Part shown: positions 1 through 5,521 of the stretch, piece after piece
Numbering within the stretch: the first letter of the stretch is position 1
Layout of the letters: every line of letters begins with the position of its first letter
DNA from: Opitutia bacterium UBA4506
GTDB lineage: Bacteria; Verrucomicrobiota; Verrucomicrobiia; Opitutales; Puniceicoccaceae
Direction of reading: 5' to 3'
DNA: 7,789 nucleotides
Assembly (NCBI GenBank): GCA_002388665.1
Contig: DGMY01000067.1
Location: 4,142 to 11,930, forward strand
Position numbers and translations under genes: made by a program
The notes under the pieces: generated by a model
The model's input: the letters and a program-made list of their open reading frames with translations, nothing else
Database searches by the model: none
Told to the model about the DNA's origin: nothing

Positions 1-9
1 GGGGGGGGG
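1..9. other. Poly-G run at window edge
   Basis: The window opens with nine consecutive G followed by GTAATTG. Homopolymer G at an extreme end is more often a contig-end or sequencing artefact than biology. It has no relation to the neighbouring gene. Confidence 0.4.
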
Positions 10-112
10 TAATTGTTGAATCTCTGGGCGGCAAGTTGCTCGCCAACACTCAATAAACTGACATCAAACCTAGAATATTAAAGCATATTGCACAAGAGAA
101 ATGCCTGACAGT

Positions 113-129
113 CCGTCACCCTGTGACGG
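113..129. terminator. Perfect 7-bp hairpin beyond the regulator stop codon
   Basis: CCGTCAC, a CCT loop, then GTGACGG form a perfect 7-bp stem with a 3-nt loop. It lies about 60 nt past the stop codon of the minus-strand LacI-type gene, where a terminator is expected. On the minus strand the stem is not followed by a T-run, so it is not a canonical intrinsic terminator. It may be a weak or factor-assisted terminator, or an unrelated inverted repeat. Confidence 0.3.
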
Positions 130-190
130 CTTGCCCTCCGGAACCACGCAAATGAACCAAGGCCCCCGACCGCGCAGGTTACGGGACGTA

Positions 191-1252
191 TCACGACACG
201 ATCTGGCTGCCCTGTTCGACCGTATCTCCGACAACCCAGTTCCCTTCAATCAGGGTGCCGTGGGCAGTAGCTGGAGGGCCGATTTCGCCGAGTGCAAGGT
301 GTCTGGCAACAATGTCCACGGCGGCGGCTCCGGTGGCCTCATGGCTTTGATCGATCCCTGCGATACCGGCATTTGACGGATTGCGGTCGAGGTGGGCGAA
401 GCCGGCCTGCTCGGGGAAACGGAGCCCGAGATGGCGATTCAATCGCCCTTGGGGGAAGGACATAATGGCGTCGGGCTTCCATCGATCGAACCAGTGACGA
501 TACGCTTCGACAGTGCTTTCAAAATGGACAATTCGGTTATCGAACACCGGCAACCGCGCTCTCGTCGGCTGCGACTGTTGCCACCCATAGTAGGCATGAC
601 TGATCCGGTTCTCAATCAAGTGGTCCAGAGGACTCGGCAGGGCGAGTCCGATCCGCCGGTAGCCCAGAGCGGTCAGGTGCTGGAGGCACAGCTGCGTATT
701 GGCGAACTGGTCCGCCATAGCGAAATGGAGGGCAGGTGTTCGCATCCGGGCACCGACGGTCGCCGACGCGAATTGGTTGAGATCAAGCGGAACAGGAGCC
801 GGTTCGTTGCCCCAGTCTTCCACATAGAGAATGACCAAGCCGCGAATGCCACGGGCCCAAAGGATCTGCTGCAAACGTTTCGGTTTGATGCTTGGATCCG
901 CGATCGAGAAATGCTCAAGCAGGTATCCCAGCTCAGCCGCCCGTTCCTTCGCTCCCTCATACAGCCTGCGATAAGATTCGTAGGTTCCGGTAAGGTCAGG
1001 AAATTTTCCTGTTTCCACGTACCCGAGAACGGCCTTGATTCGCTGCGGACTTTTGCGGCGTATCTGGGCCAATCCCGCTGAAATGAGCGGATCGGGGGTG
1101 TATCCAGATTCTTCCGCCAGCTCTCGAATCCGTTTCCGCGTGGCCGCGGCCACACGGCCGGTCCCCCGCAAGGCATCTGATACCGTCTGTCGCGACACCC
1201 CCGCCAAGCGCGCCAGCTCCCGAACAGTAATCCCTGCACCCTCTCGTCCCAT
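191..1252 (-). CDS. LacI/GalR-family transcriptional regulator
   Basis: DNA-binding regulator expected to bind an operator as a dimer and respond to a small ligand, often a sugar. Residues about 8-28 form the LacI helix-turn-helix (ITVRELARLAGVSRQTVSDAL), followed by the hinge-side stretch TRKRIRELAEESGYTPDP. The rest resembles a periplasmic-binding-protein-like effector domain, with ALGYRRIGLALP and GIAGIDQSHEATGAAAVDIV near the C-terminus. I chose the ATG at 1252 (353 aa). The open frame extends eight codons further to a TTG at 1276, but ATG puts the HTH at the usual distance from the N-terminus; neither start has a clear Shine-Dalgarno. The ligand and targets are unknown: no sugar-use gene lies next to it. 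The style recalls verrucomicrobial (Opitutae) LacI paralogues, and the gene looks more GC-rich than the R-M region. Probably the chromosomal flank of the accessory locus. Confidence 0.9.
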   Translation of the reverse strand: MGREGAGITVRELARLAGVSRQTVSDALRGTGRVAAATRKRIRELAEESGYTPDPLISAGLAQIRRKSPQRIKAVLGYVETGKFPDLTGTYESYRRLYEGAKERAAELGYLLEHFSIADPSIKPKRLQQILWARGIRGLVILYVEDWGNEPAPVPLDLNQFASATVGARMRTPALHFAMADQFANTQLCLQHLTALGYRRIGLALPSPLDHLIENRISHAYYGWQQSQPTRARLPVFDNRIVHFESTVEAYRHWFDRWKPDAIMSFPQGRLNRHLGLRFPEQAGFAHLDRNPSNAGIAGIDQSHEATGAAAVDIVARHLALGEIGPPATAHGTLIEGNWVVGDTVEQGSQIVS

Positions 1253-1543
1253 CGCCACAAACCATGATTCACTCAAAACGGACTGTCAGGCAAAAACGGG
1301 AGGTAGACTCTAGAGATCCAGGTGGGGAATTTCAACCGAAGCCCCCTGCCCGTTCGCAAGAACTCGTAACCCGAAGAGACAGAGCACATTCCCGAAGATC
1401 CGCCTTTACACACTTCTGACAAAACCTATGCTCCGATCCATGCTAGCGCCTTCGGCCCTCAAGAACACCACCTCGGAGAACCGCACGCCCTACCCCTTCC
1501 AAAGCCCTTGCTTCGCCCAAACGACCGACTAATTTCCCGCTCA
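1253..1543. other. Gene-free stretch upstream of the regulator
   Basis: About 290 bases between the regulator start and the hsdM debris. I see no open frame with family resemblance, no tRNA and no convincing sigma-70 promoter on either strand. The only local symmetry is CTCTAGAG at about 1308-1315. It should hold the regulator's promoter on the minus strand, but I cannot place it. Confidence 0.5.
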
Positions 1544-1596
1544 ATGCCTGCCAAAAAGACTACCCGCAAAACCTGAAAGGATTGGGCTATGAAGAA
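1544..1596 (+). pseudogene. hsdM debris: possible N-terminal codons joined to a C-terminal tail
   Basis: Codons 1570-1596 read NLKGLGYEE, which matches the usual end of type I methyltransferase HsdM (…LGYGE-like). They are 23/27 nt identical to the second HsdM tail at 2710-2736. Just upstream, ATG 1544 opens MPAKKTTRKT and stops at 1574-1576. A lysine/threonine-rich start of this kind is common for HsdM but is weak evidence alone. The two pieces are in different frames, as expected if the catalytic body, with its SAM-binding and NPPF/Y motifs, was deleted. No other part of hsdM is visible. The tail is fairly secure; the N-terminal reading is speculative. Confidence 0.45.
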
Positions 1597-1620
1597 TCAT
1601 TCATCATTCGCCGCAGGCGC
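1594..1620 (+). repeat. Heptamer/hairpin repeat element, copy R1
   Basis: Short element with a TCATCAT heptamer at 1601-1607 followed by the terminal hairpin CGCC-GCA-GGCG. It follows the HsdM-like tail directly and is itself followed by a near copy of that tail (1625-1643), so it lies between direct repeats of coding sequence. The same hairpin-ended element recurs at about 2604, 2738, 3510 and, inverted, 7701. Confidence 0.75.
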
Positions 1621-1624
1621 ACCC

Positions 1625-1651
1625 CTGAAAGGACTCGGATATGGCCAATAA
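1625..1651 (+). pseudogene. Second copy of an hsdM C-terminal tail
   Basis: Reads LKGLGYGQ and then TAA. The nucleotides at 1625-1643 match 1573-1591 at 16 of 19 positions, but in a different frame. LGYG plus one residue and a stop is the classic HsdM ending. The copy sits immediately past repeat R1, like the duplicated tail past R3. It also contains AAGGA (1629-1633) and an ATG (1641), a layout that would couple a following gene to hsdM. Confidence 0.45.
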
Positions 1652-1724
1652 ATTTGGGCAAAAAGAAACCCCGGCTCCTATTAATCGCGAAGGACTAAGG
1701 AAGAAGTGCCCGGGGCATCAGTAG
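1641..1724 (+). CDS. Possible 27-aa ORF overlapping the hsdM-like tail
   Basis: ATG 1641 overlaps the LKGLGYGQ tail, as hsdS starts overlap hsdM ends. AAGGA lies 7 nt upstream. The peptide begins MANKFGQKETPAP, contains KKCPGH, and ends at TAG 1722-1724. I recognise no family. It may be the truncated start of a gene that once followed hsdM, or chance. It ends 22 nt before the KilA-N gene. Confidence 0.2.
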   Translation: MANKFGQKETPAPINREGLRKKCPGHQ

Positions 1725-1746
1725 AAAACTTAGCTGGAAACTACCC

Positions 1747-2589
1747 ATGGCCAAGAAAAATCAGTCCATCAACGTCACCGACATTGCGGTCTCCGTCACA
1801 CAACGAGACGGACAGGACTACATTTGCCTGACCGATATGGCCAAGGGCAAAGGCGACAACTCCCGAGCGGCCGACATCATCAAGAACTGGCTCCGCACAC
1901 GCACCACTCTCGAATTCCTCGGCACATGGGAGAAAATCTATAACCCGGATTTTAAAGTGGTCGAATTCGACCACTTTAAATCCGAGGCAGGCCTCCCGTC
2001 CTTCGTACTCAGTCCAACGCAATGGGTCGAGCAGACTTCAGCGATCGGCATTTTCTCGAAGGCTGGCCGCTACGGCGGCACCTACGCACATAAGGACATT
2101 GCATTCGAATTTGGATCAGCCATCAGTGCAGAATTCAAACTCTACCTCATTCGAGAATTTCAGCGCCTCAAAGACGACGAAAACGAGCGCCTCTCACTCT
2201 CGTGGAATCTCAACCGCACCCTCTCGAAGATCAACTACCGCATCCATACCGACGCGATTAAGGACCAACTGATCCCAGCCCAAGTTTCCAAGGCTCAAGT
2301 TGCCATGACCTACGCGAGTGAAGCCGACCTGCTCAACGTCGGGCTCTTCGGTCAAACTGCCAAGCAGTGGCGCGAAGCCAATCCAGAGCTCAAAGGCAAC
2401 CTTCGCGACCATGCCAGCATCGAACAACTGCTCGTGCTCGCGAATATTGAGTCTATGAACGCCGAGCTCATTCATATGCAACTCAGCGCATCCGAGCGAC
2501 TGATAAAGCTCAACAGTATTGCTATTCGTCAGATGCAATCCCTCACCACGAATGCACAGCTCGCCAAACAGCTACCGAAACAAGACTAA
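1747..2589 (+). CDS. KilA-N domain-containing protein
   Basis: 280-residue protein of the bacterial KilA-N family, a DNA-binding domain common in phages, large DNA viruses and type I R-M loci. Its molecular role there is not established. The KilA-N part spans roughly residues 20-145: YICLTDMAK (25-33), NWLRTRTTLEFLGTWE (47-62), NPDFKVVEF (66-74), GRYGGTYAHKDIAFEF, and FKLYLIREFQRLK. The C-terminal half contains INYRIHTDAIKDQLIP, YASEADLLNVGLFG and QWREANPELKGN, a conserved alpha-helical region that usually accompanies the domain. Length is normal and the frame is intact. ATG 1747 precedes the first conserved strand and is the only sensible start, although its Shine-Dalgarno is poor. It lies between two hsdM remnants, so it is probably cargo inserted in or beside the R-M operon. 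A perfect palindrome occupies codons 69-78. Confidence 0.88.
   Translation: MAKKNQSINVTDIAVSVTQRDGQDYICLTDMAKGKGDNSRAADIIKNWLRTRTTLEFLGTWEKIYNPDFKVVEFDHFKSEAGLPSFVLSPTQWVEQTSAIGIFSKAGRYGGTYAHKDIAFEFGSAISAEFKLYLIREFQRLKDDENERLSLSWNLNRTLSKINYRIHTDAIKDQLIPAQVSKAQVAMTYASEADLLNVGLFGQTAKQWREANPELKGNLRDHASIEQLLVLANIESMNAELIHMQLSASERLIKLNSIAIRQMQSLTTNAQLAKQLPKQD
1951..1980. repeat. Perfect 30-bp palindrome inside the KilA-N gene
   Basis: TTTAAAGTGGTCGAA is followed immediately by its exact reverse complement TTCGACCACTTTAAA. With a one-base bulge the symmetry extends four further pairs (GGAT at 1947-1950 against ATCC at 1980-1983). It covers exactly codons 69-78 (FKVVEFDHFK). Part of this motif (NPDFK-VEFD) is a family feature, but the DNA symmetry is not required by the protein sequence. 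Confidence 0.9.
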
Positions 2590-2603
2590 GCACAAAGCAA
2601 TGA

Positions 2604-2649
2604 ACTTTTCACTTTTCACTCTTCACACCTTGCACTTCGCCGCAGGCGC
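2604..2649 (+). repeat. Heptamer/hairpin repeat element, copy R2
   Basis: Three heptamers TTTTCAC, TTTTCAC and TCTTCAC (2606-2626), then a short irregular stretch and the shared terminal hairpin CGCC-GCA-GGCG (2638-2648). The heptamer differs from the TCATCAT type of the other copies, but the hairpin end is the same. It begins 15 nt after the KilA-N stop and abuts the HsdM tail, marking a junction where the rest of hsdM is missing. Confidence 0.7.
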
Positions 2650-2739
2650 GGCGCGGCGCTCTACGCGCAGATGGAGGATTCAGCCAAACTGGATGAGGTG
2701 ATTCGGAAAAACCTGGAGGGCTTGGGATATGAAGAATAA
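2650..2739 (+). pseudogene. hsdM: HsdM C-terminal remnant (type I methyltransferase)
   Basis: This frame reads ALYAQMEDSAKLDE and then VIRKNLEGLGYEE before TAA (2737-2739). It has the charged amphipathic helix and LGYxE ending typical of HsdM, which methylates adenine in the R-M complex. Only about 28 codons survive. They begin at the end of repeat R2, and nothing of the SAM-binding or NPPF/Y catalytic region lies upstream, where the KilA-N gene is found instead. Position immediately before hsdS is the canonical hsdM place. Deletion by recombination at repeat R2, or replacement by the KilA-N cargo, would explain the structure. No methyltransferase can be made from this locus. Confidence 0.6.
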
Positions 2740-2781
2740 CTCATCATTCATAACTCATCATTCATCACTCGCCAACGGCGC
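2738..2781 (+). repeat. Heptamer/hairpin repeat element, copy R3
   Basis: Period-7 array TCATCAT, TCATAAC, TCATCAT, TCATCAC (2741-2768), then a hairpin with the same stem but another loop, CGCC-AAC-GGCG (2770-2780). It is flanked by direct repeats of the hsdM end: 2715-2731 and 2785-2801 match at 16 of 17 positions. It separates the hsdM stop from the hsdS start. Confidence 0.8.
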
Positions 2782-2782
2782 A

Positions 2783-2809
2783 TCGGAGGGCTTGGGGTAT
2801 GGGAAGTGA
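2783..2809 (+). promoter_or_regulatory. Duplicated hsdM tail carrying the hsdS ribosome-binding site
   Basis: One frame reads SEGLGYGK then TGA (2807-2809), a second HsdM-type ending. The same bases give GGAGGG (2785-2790), a strong Shine-Dalgarno 8 nt before the hsdS ATG (2799). That ATG overlaps the tail in the typical hsdM/hsdS translational-coupling arrangement. The copy past repeat R3 therefore keeps the start signal of hsdS. Confidence 0.6.
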
Positions 2810-4364
2810 GTGGTCATCCACGACAATTGATGAGCTAAAGGCCGACTCGAAAGGATCGATCGCCATCGGCCCATTCGGCTCGCGAATGAAAAGCGACTGC
2901 TACGTCGAGAGTGGTATCCCAGTCATTCGTGGCACGAACATCACTGGCGGCCCGAACTTCGAAGGTGAGTTTGTCTACATAACCGAGGAAAAAGCAGACA
3001 CACTCGGGTCGAGTAATGTCTACCAGGGTGACTTGGTCTTCCCTCATCGCGGGGCAATTGGAGAAGTCGGCATCCTACAGGAGGAGAAACGCTTCGTTCT
3101 TTCATCCAGCTTGATGAAGCTCACCTGTGATATGCAAAAAGCGCATCCAAAATTCCTCTACTATTTCTTCAAAAGCCATCTTGGTAAACACGAGCTGCTC
3201 AAGAATGCATCTCAAGTCGGGACTCCGGGAATCGGGCAGCCGCTAACATTACTAAAGAGTATCGAGCTGTCTCTCCCACCCCTCCCCGAGCAAAAAGCGA
3301 TCGCTCACATCTTGGGCACCTTGGATGACAAGATTGAGTTGAATCGGCGGATGAATGCGACGCTGGAAGGGATGGCGCAGGCGCTCTTCAAAAGCTGGTT
3401 TGTTGATTTTGATCCAGTATTGGACAACGCAATCCTTGCCGGGAATCCGATACCTGAGGAATTTGCGGAGCGCGCCAAGGTTCGACGAAAAATACTGGAG
3501 CAAAATCAAAATGATGAATGCTCAGTGAGGAATGATGAATTAAACGAGTCCTCCACTCAGAACTCATCACTCAAAACTCATCATTCGCCGCAGGCGCCTT
3601 CCCGCGCCGCCGGCAATCCCATCCCCGACGAACTCGCCCCCCGCGCCGAAGTCCGAAAGAACCTGTCCGCCGAAGCCTCGACGAAGGCCGGATTCCCCGC
3701 TGCCTTCCAATTAACCGAAGAGCTCGGCTGGATTCCAGAAGGGTGGGAAGTCGGCTGCATATCTGACTTGGCCGCACTTAATCCGGAATCTTGGACGGCA
3801 AAGAAGCATCCTGACTCGGTCAATTACGCCGATCTTGCAAACACCAAAGACGGTAGAATCACCGAAACCACCGCCTATGAATTTGGGGAAGCCCCAAGCC
3901 GAGCAAGAAGGGTTTTGAAGCAACACGACACGATCATCGGCACCGTTCGTCCCGGGAATCGATCCTTTGCTTACATTCACGATGATGGCCTAACTGGAAG
4001 CACGGGCTTCGCGGTCCTCCGATCCAACGACGCAGCTTCCCGGTCATTCATTTACTTGGGACTTACTAGGGATGAGACCATCGAAGTATTTGCGCATTTG
4101 GCAGATGGCGCGGCCTACCCTGCAATTAGGCCAGAGGTAGTGGGCAACACACAGATCACGATTCCGAGTTCGGCAGTGCTTCAATTGTTCGAAGACCAAG
4201 CAGCACCTCTGATCGCAAAAGTCGGAGAACATCAAAAGGAAGCGGAAACCCTTTCCAAACTCCGCGACACCCTCCTCCCGAAAATCATCTCCGGGGAACT
4301 GAATATCCCCGCTAATTCGATAAATCCGTCCTCCAAAATGCGGTTACCGAGCATATCTATTTAG
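2799..4364 (+). CDS. hsdS: Type I restriction-modification specificity subunit HsdS
   Basis: HsdS recognises the bipartite target of a type I R-M complex (M2S or R2M2S). Two target-recognition domains are visible: TRD1 at about residues 1-158 (IGPFGSRMKSDCYVESGIPV, GDLVFPHRGAIGEVG) and TRD2 from about 309 (LGWIPEGWEVG, then GDxIIGTVRPG-like VLKQHDTIIGTVRPGN). Each is followed by a conserved helix: LPPLPEQKAIAHILGTLDDK (from 159) and a C-terminal helix ending SKLRDTLLPKIISGEL. After SWFVDFDPV (199-207) the linker is abnormal: AGNPIPEEFAERAKVR (214-229) and AGNPIPDELAPRAEVR (271-286) are two copies separated by repeat element R4. This makes the protein 521 aa against a usual 400-450. The frame is intact. 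ATG 2799 is supported by GGAGGG. The helicase gene begins 8 nt after the stop, so the two are probably cotranscribed. With hsdM and hsdR reduced to stubs, function needs subunits from elsewhere. Confidence 0.92.
   Translation: MGSEWSSTTIDELKADSKGSIAIGPFGSRMKSDCYVESGIPVIRGTNITGGPNFEGEFVYITEEKADTLGSSNVYQGDLVFPHRGAIGEVGILQEEKRFVLSSSLMKLTCDMQKAHPKFLYYFFKSHLGKHELLKNASQVGTPGIGQPLTLLKSIELSLPPLPEQKAIAHILGTLDDKIELNRRMNATLEGMAQALFKSWFVDFDPVLDNAILAGNPIPEEFAERAKVRRKILEQNQNDECSVRNDELNESSTQNSSLKTHHSPQAPSRAAGNPIPDELAPRAEVRKNLSAEASTKAGFPAAFQLTEELGWIPEGWEVGCISDLAALNPESWTAKKHPDSVNYADLANTKDGRITETTAYEFGEAPSRARRVLKQHDTIIGTVRPGNRSFAYIHDDGLTGSTGFAVLRSNDAASRSFIYLGLTRDETIEVFAHLADGAAYPAIRPEVVGNTQITIPSSAVLQLFEDQAAPLIAKVGEHQKEAETLSKLRDTLLPKIISGELNIPANSINPSSKMRLPSISI
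3438..3491 (+). repeat. hsdS linker duplication, upstream copy
   Basis: Codons 214-231 of hsdS (AGNPIPEEFAERAKVR plus RK). They match codons 271-288 at 12 of 18 residues and about 36 of 54 bases. This is the left flank of repeat element R4. Confidence 0.7.
3510..3597 (+). repeat. Heptamer/hairpin repeat element, copy R4, inside hsdS
   Basis: The longest copy. Its right arm has the period-7 units TCATCAC, TCAAAAC, TCATCAT (3564-3584) and the hairpin CGCC-GCA-GGCG (3586-3596). The left arm carries inverse-complement units (AATGATGA at 3510 and 3531), so the element is an imperfect inverted repeat; the outer AATGATGA/TCATCATT pair is exact. It is translated in frame as a low-complexity N/S/E/T-rich linker (NDECSVRNDELNESS, then QNSSLKTHHS) with no stop codon. 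Confidence 0.8.
3609..3662 (+). repeat. hsdS linker duplication, downstream copy
   Basis: Codons 271-288 (AGNPIPDELAPRAEVR plus KN). It begins exactly 171 nt (57 codons) after the upstream copy, so the duplication plus element keeps the frame. The third positions here are almost all C or G, unlike the upstream copy. This could mean a different origin or age of the two copies. Confidence 0.7.
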
Positions 4365-4372
4365 GGGCAGCT

Positions 4373-5521
4373 ATGAATACCAAACAACTCGAATTTGAAT
4401 CATCCCAAAATCCCCGTCAGGAGGTCTTGGAGTTCGATGATCCGCTCTTCTACCAAAACGACAATACGCCCATTGGTTGGCTAAGGCACCTCGCCCTCGA
4501 TAAGGGCGACTGGAAATTCGACGCCACCCACAAAGCTGGTGAAACTTTCACTCTCACGAATCCGATAGGACTCTCTTTTGAAGCGGAACTGAAAGAAGGA
4601 AAAGGCAAACAGAAAGGAACCTACTCTATCCGAGGGTGCGTCACAAGAGCTAAGGGTAAAAAGCAGTCGTTCTTCGAAGGCGTCAATCTTCACGGATCCG
4701 GCAAAGGAGATTGGAAACTTCGTCCTGCTCAGCTTGGCGCAGTCCACTCGCTTTTAGCCCACTGGTCACTGTCAACAGAGCCGTCCACGATAGTGCTGCC
4801 AACCGGCACGGGCAAGACCGAGACAATGCTTGTGACGACTCTCATTGATCAAGCTTCTCGCACTCTGGTCATTGTTCCTACCAGAGATCTCAAAGATCAG
4901 ATCGCTGAAAAGTTCATGAGCTGGGGCATGCTGCGAAAGCTCGGCGTGCTGCCGAATGAGGCTCCTAACCCCAAGGTTCTTGTCCTCAAGAAGACAATCA
5001 CCGAGGCTTCTCACTTGGCTTATATCAACGCCGCAGACGTCGTTGTTGCCACCCCCGCGTTACTTGCCAGGGCGCCAGAACCAATCAAGACCAAGCTCCG
5101 GAAAGCATTTTCCCACGTTTACTTCGACGAAGCGCATCACGTAGTCGCCACAGAGTGGGACGAGATCAAGAGACTCTTCTCAGAATCGAAGATCGTTCAA
5201 TTCACTGCGACACCCTATCGAAATGACCGGAAGCCGATCGAGGGAAACCTAATCTACAATTACCCTCTTTCCCAAGCATTAGCGGACAAGTGCTTCTCAC
5301 CGATCTCACTGGTAGTTGTTGACGAGCGTCACCCGCGCAAAAAGGATAAAGCTATCGCAGACGCCGCCATGGCGCGGCTTCAAGAAGATCGCGCGAATGG
5401 CCTGACAAGACACCGCATGATGGTTCGGGCCGAAACGCGATCTAGCGCCGAAGCCCTCTACAAAAAGTATCAGGATTGGTTTCCGGAAGAACGAATTGCA
5501 CTAGTTCACTCCGGAATATAG
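4373..5521 (+). CDS. Helicase N-terminal half (to the TAG)
   Basis: This 382-residue piece contains the first RecA-like domain. The Walker A motif is LPTGTGKT (142-149), motif Ia is LVIVPTRDL, motif II is DEAH (252-255), and motif III is FTATP (277-281). RPAQLGAVHSLLAHW just before Walker A resembles a Q-motif-like region. The piece stops at HSGI, inside the second RecA-like domain and before motifs V and VI, so if made alone it should lack coupled ATPase/translocase activity. Residues 1-120 (GWLRHLALDKGDW, FEGVNLHGSGKGDWKL) match no domain I can name. Confidence 0.7.
   Translation: MNTKQLEFESSQNPRQEVLEFDDPLFYQNDNTPIGWLRHLALDKGDWKFDATHKAGETFTLTNPIGLSFEAELKEGKGKQKGTYSIRGCVTRAKGKKQSFFEGVNLHGSGKGDWKLRPAQLGAVHSLLAHWSLSTEPSTIVLPTGTGKTETMLVTTLIDQASRTLVIVPTRDLKDQIAEKFMSWGMLRKLGVLPNEAPNPKVLVLKKTITEASHLAYINAADVVVATPALLARAPEPIKTKLRKAFSHVYFDEAHHVVATEWDEIKRLFSESKIVQFTATPYRNDRKPIEGNLIYNYPLSQALADKCFSPISLVVVDERHPRKKDKAIADAAMARLQEDRANGLTRHRMMVRAETRSSAEALYKKYQDWFPEERIALVHSGI

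Noticed and set aside
392..1081. 229-codon plus-strand open frame opposite the regulator
   Set aside because: Antisense shadow of the LacI-type gene, whose HTH and effector domain are convincing. The shadow has arginine-rich, low-sense composition.
1304..1320. GACTCTAGAGATCC resembles a cloning-vector polylinker (XbaI/BamHI)
   Set aside because: It lacks one base of the vector sequence, and no vector sequence surrounds it. Chance resemblance.
2519..2701. 60-codon plus-strand frame across the KilA-N end and repeat R2
   Set aside because: It runs through KilA-N in another frame and through the repeat. Translation is low-complexity and ends inside the HsdM tail.
2738..2781. Heptamer arrays as a CRISPR array
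   Set aside because: Units are 7 nt, directly adjacent and imperfect; no spacers of 30 nt or more and no cas genes.
2799..4364. Invertible or shufflon-type hsdS switching
   Set aside because: No second TRD cassette, no partial hsdS in inverse orientation and no recombinase gene are in the window.
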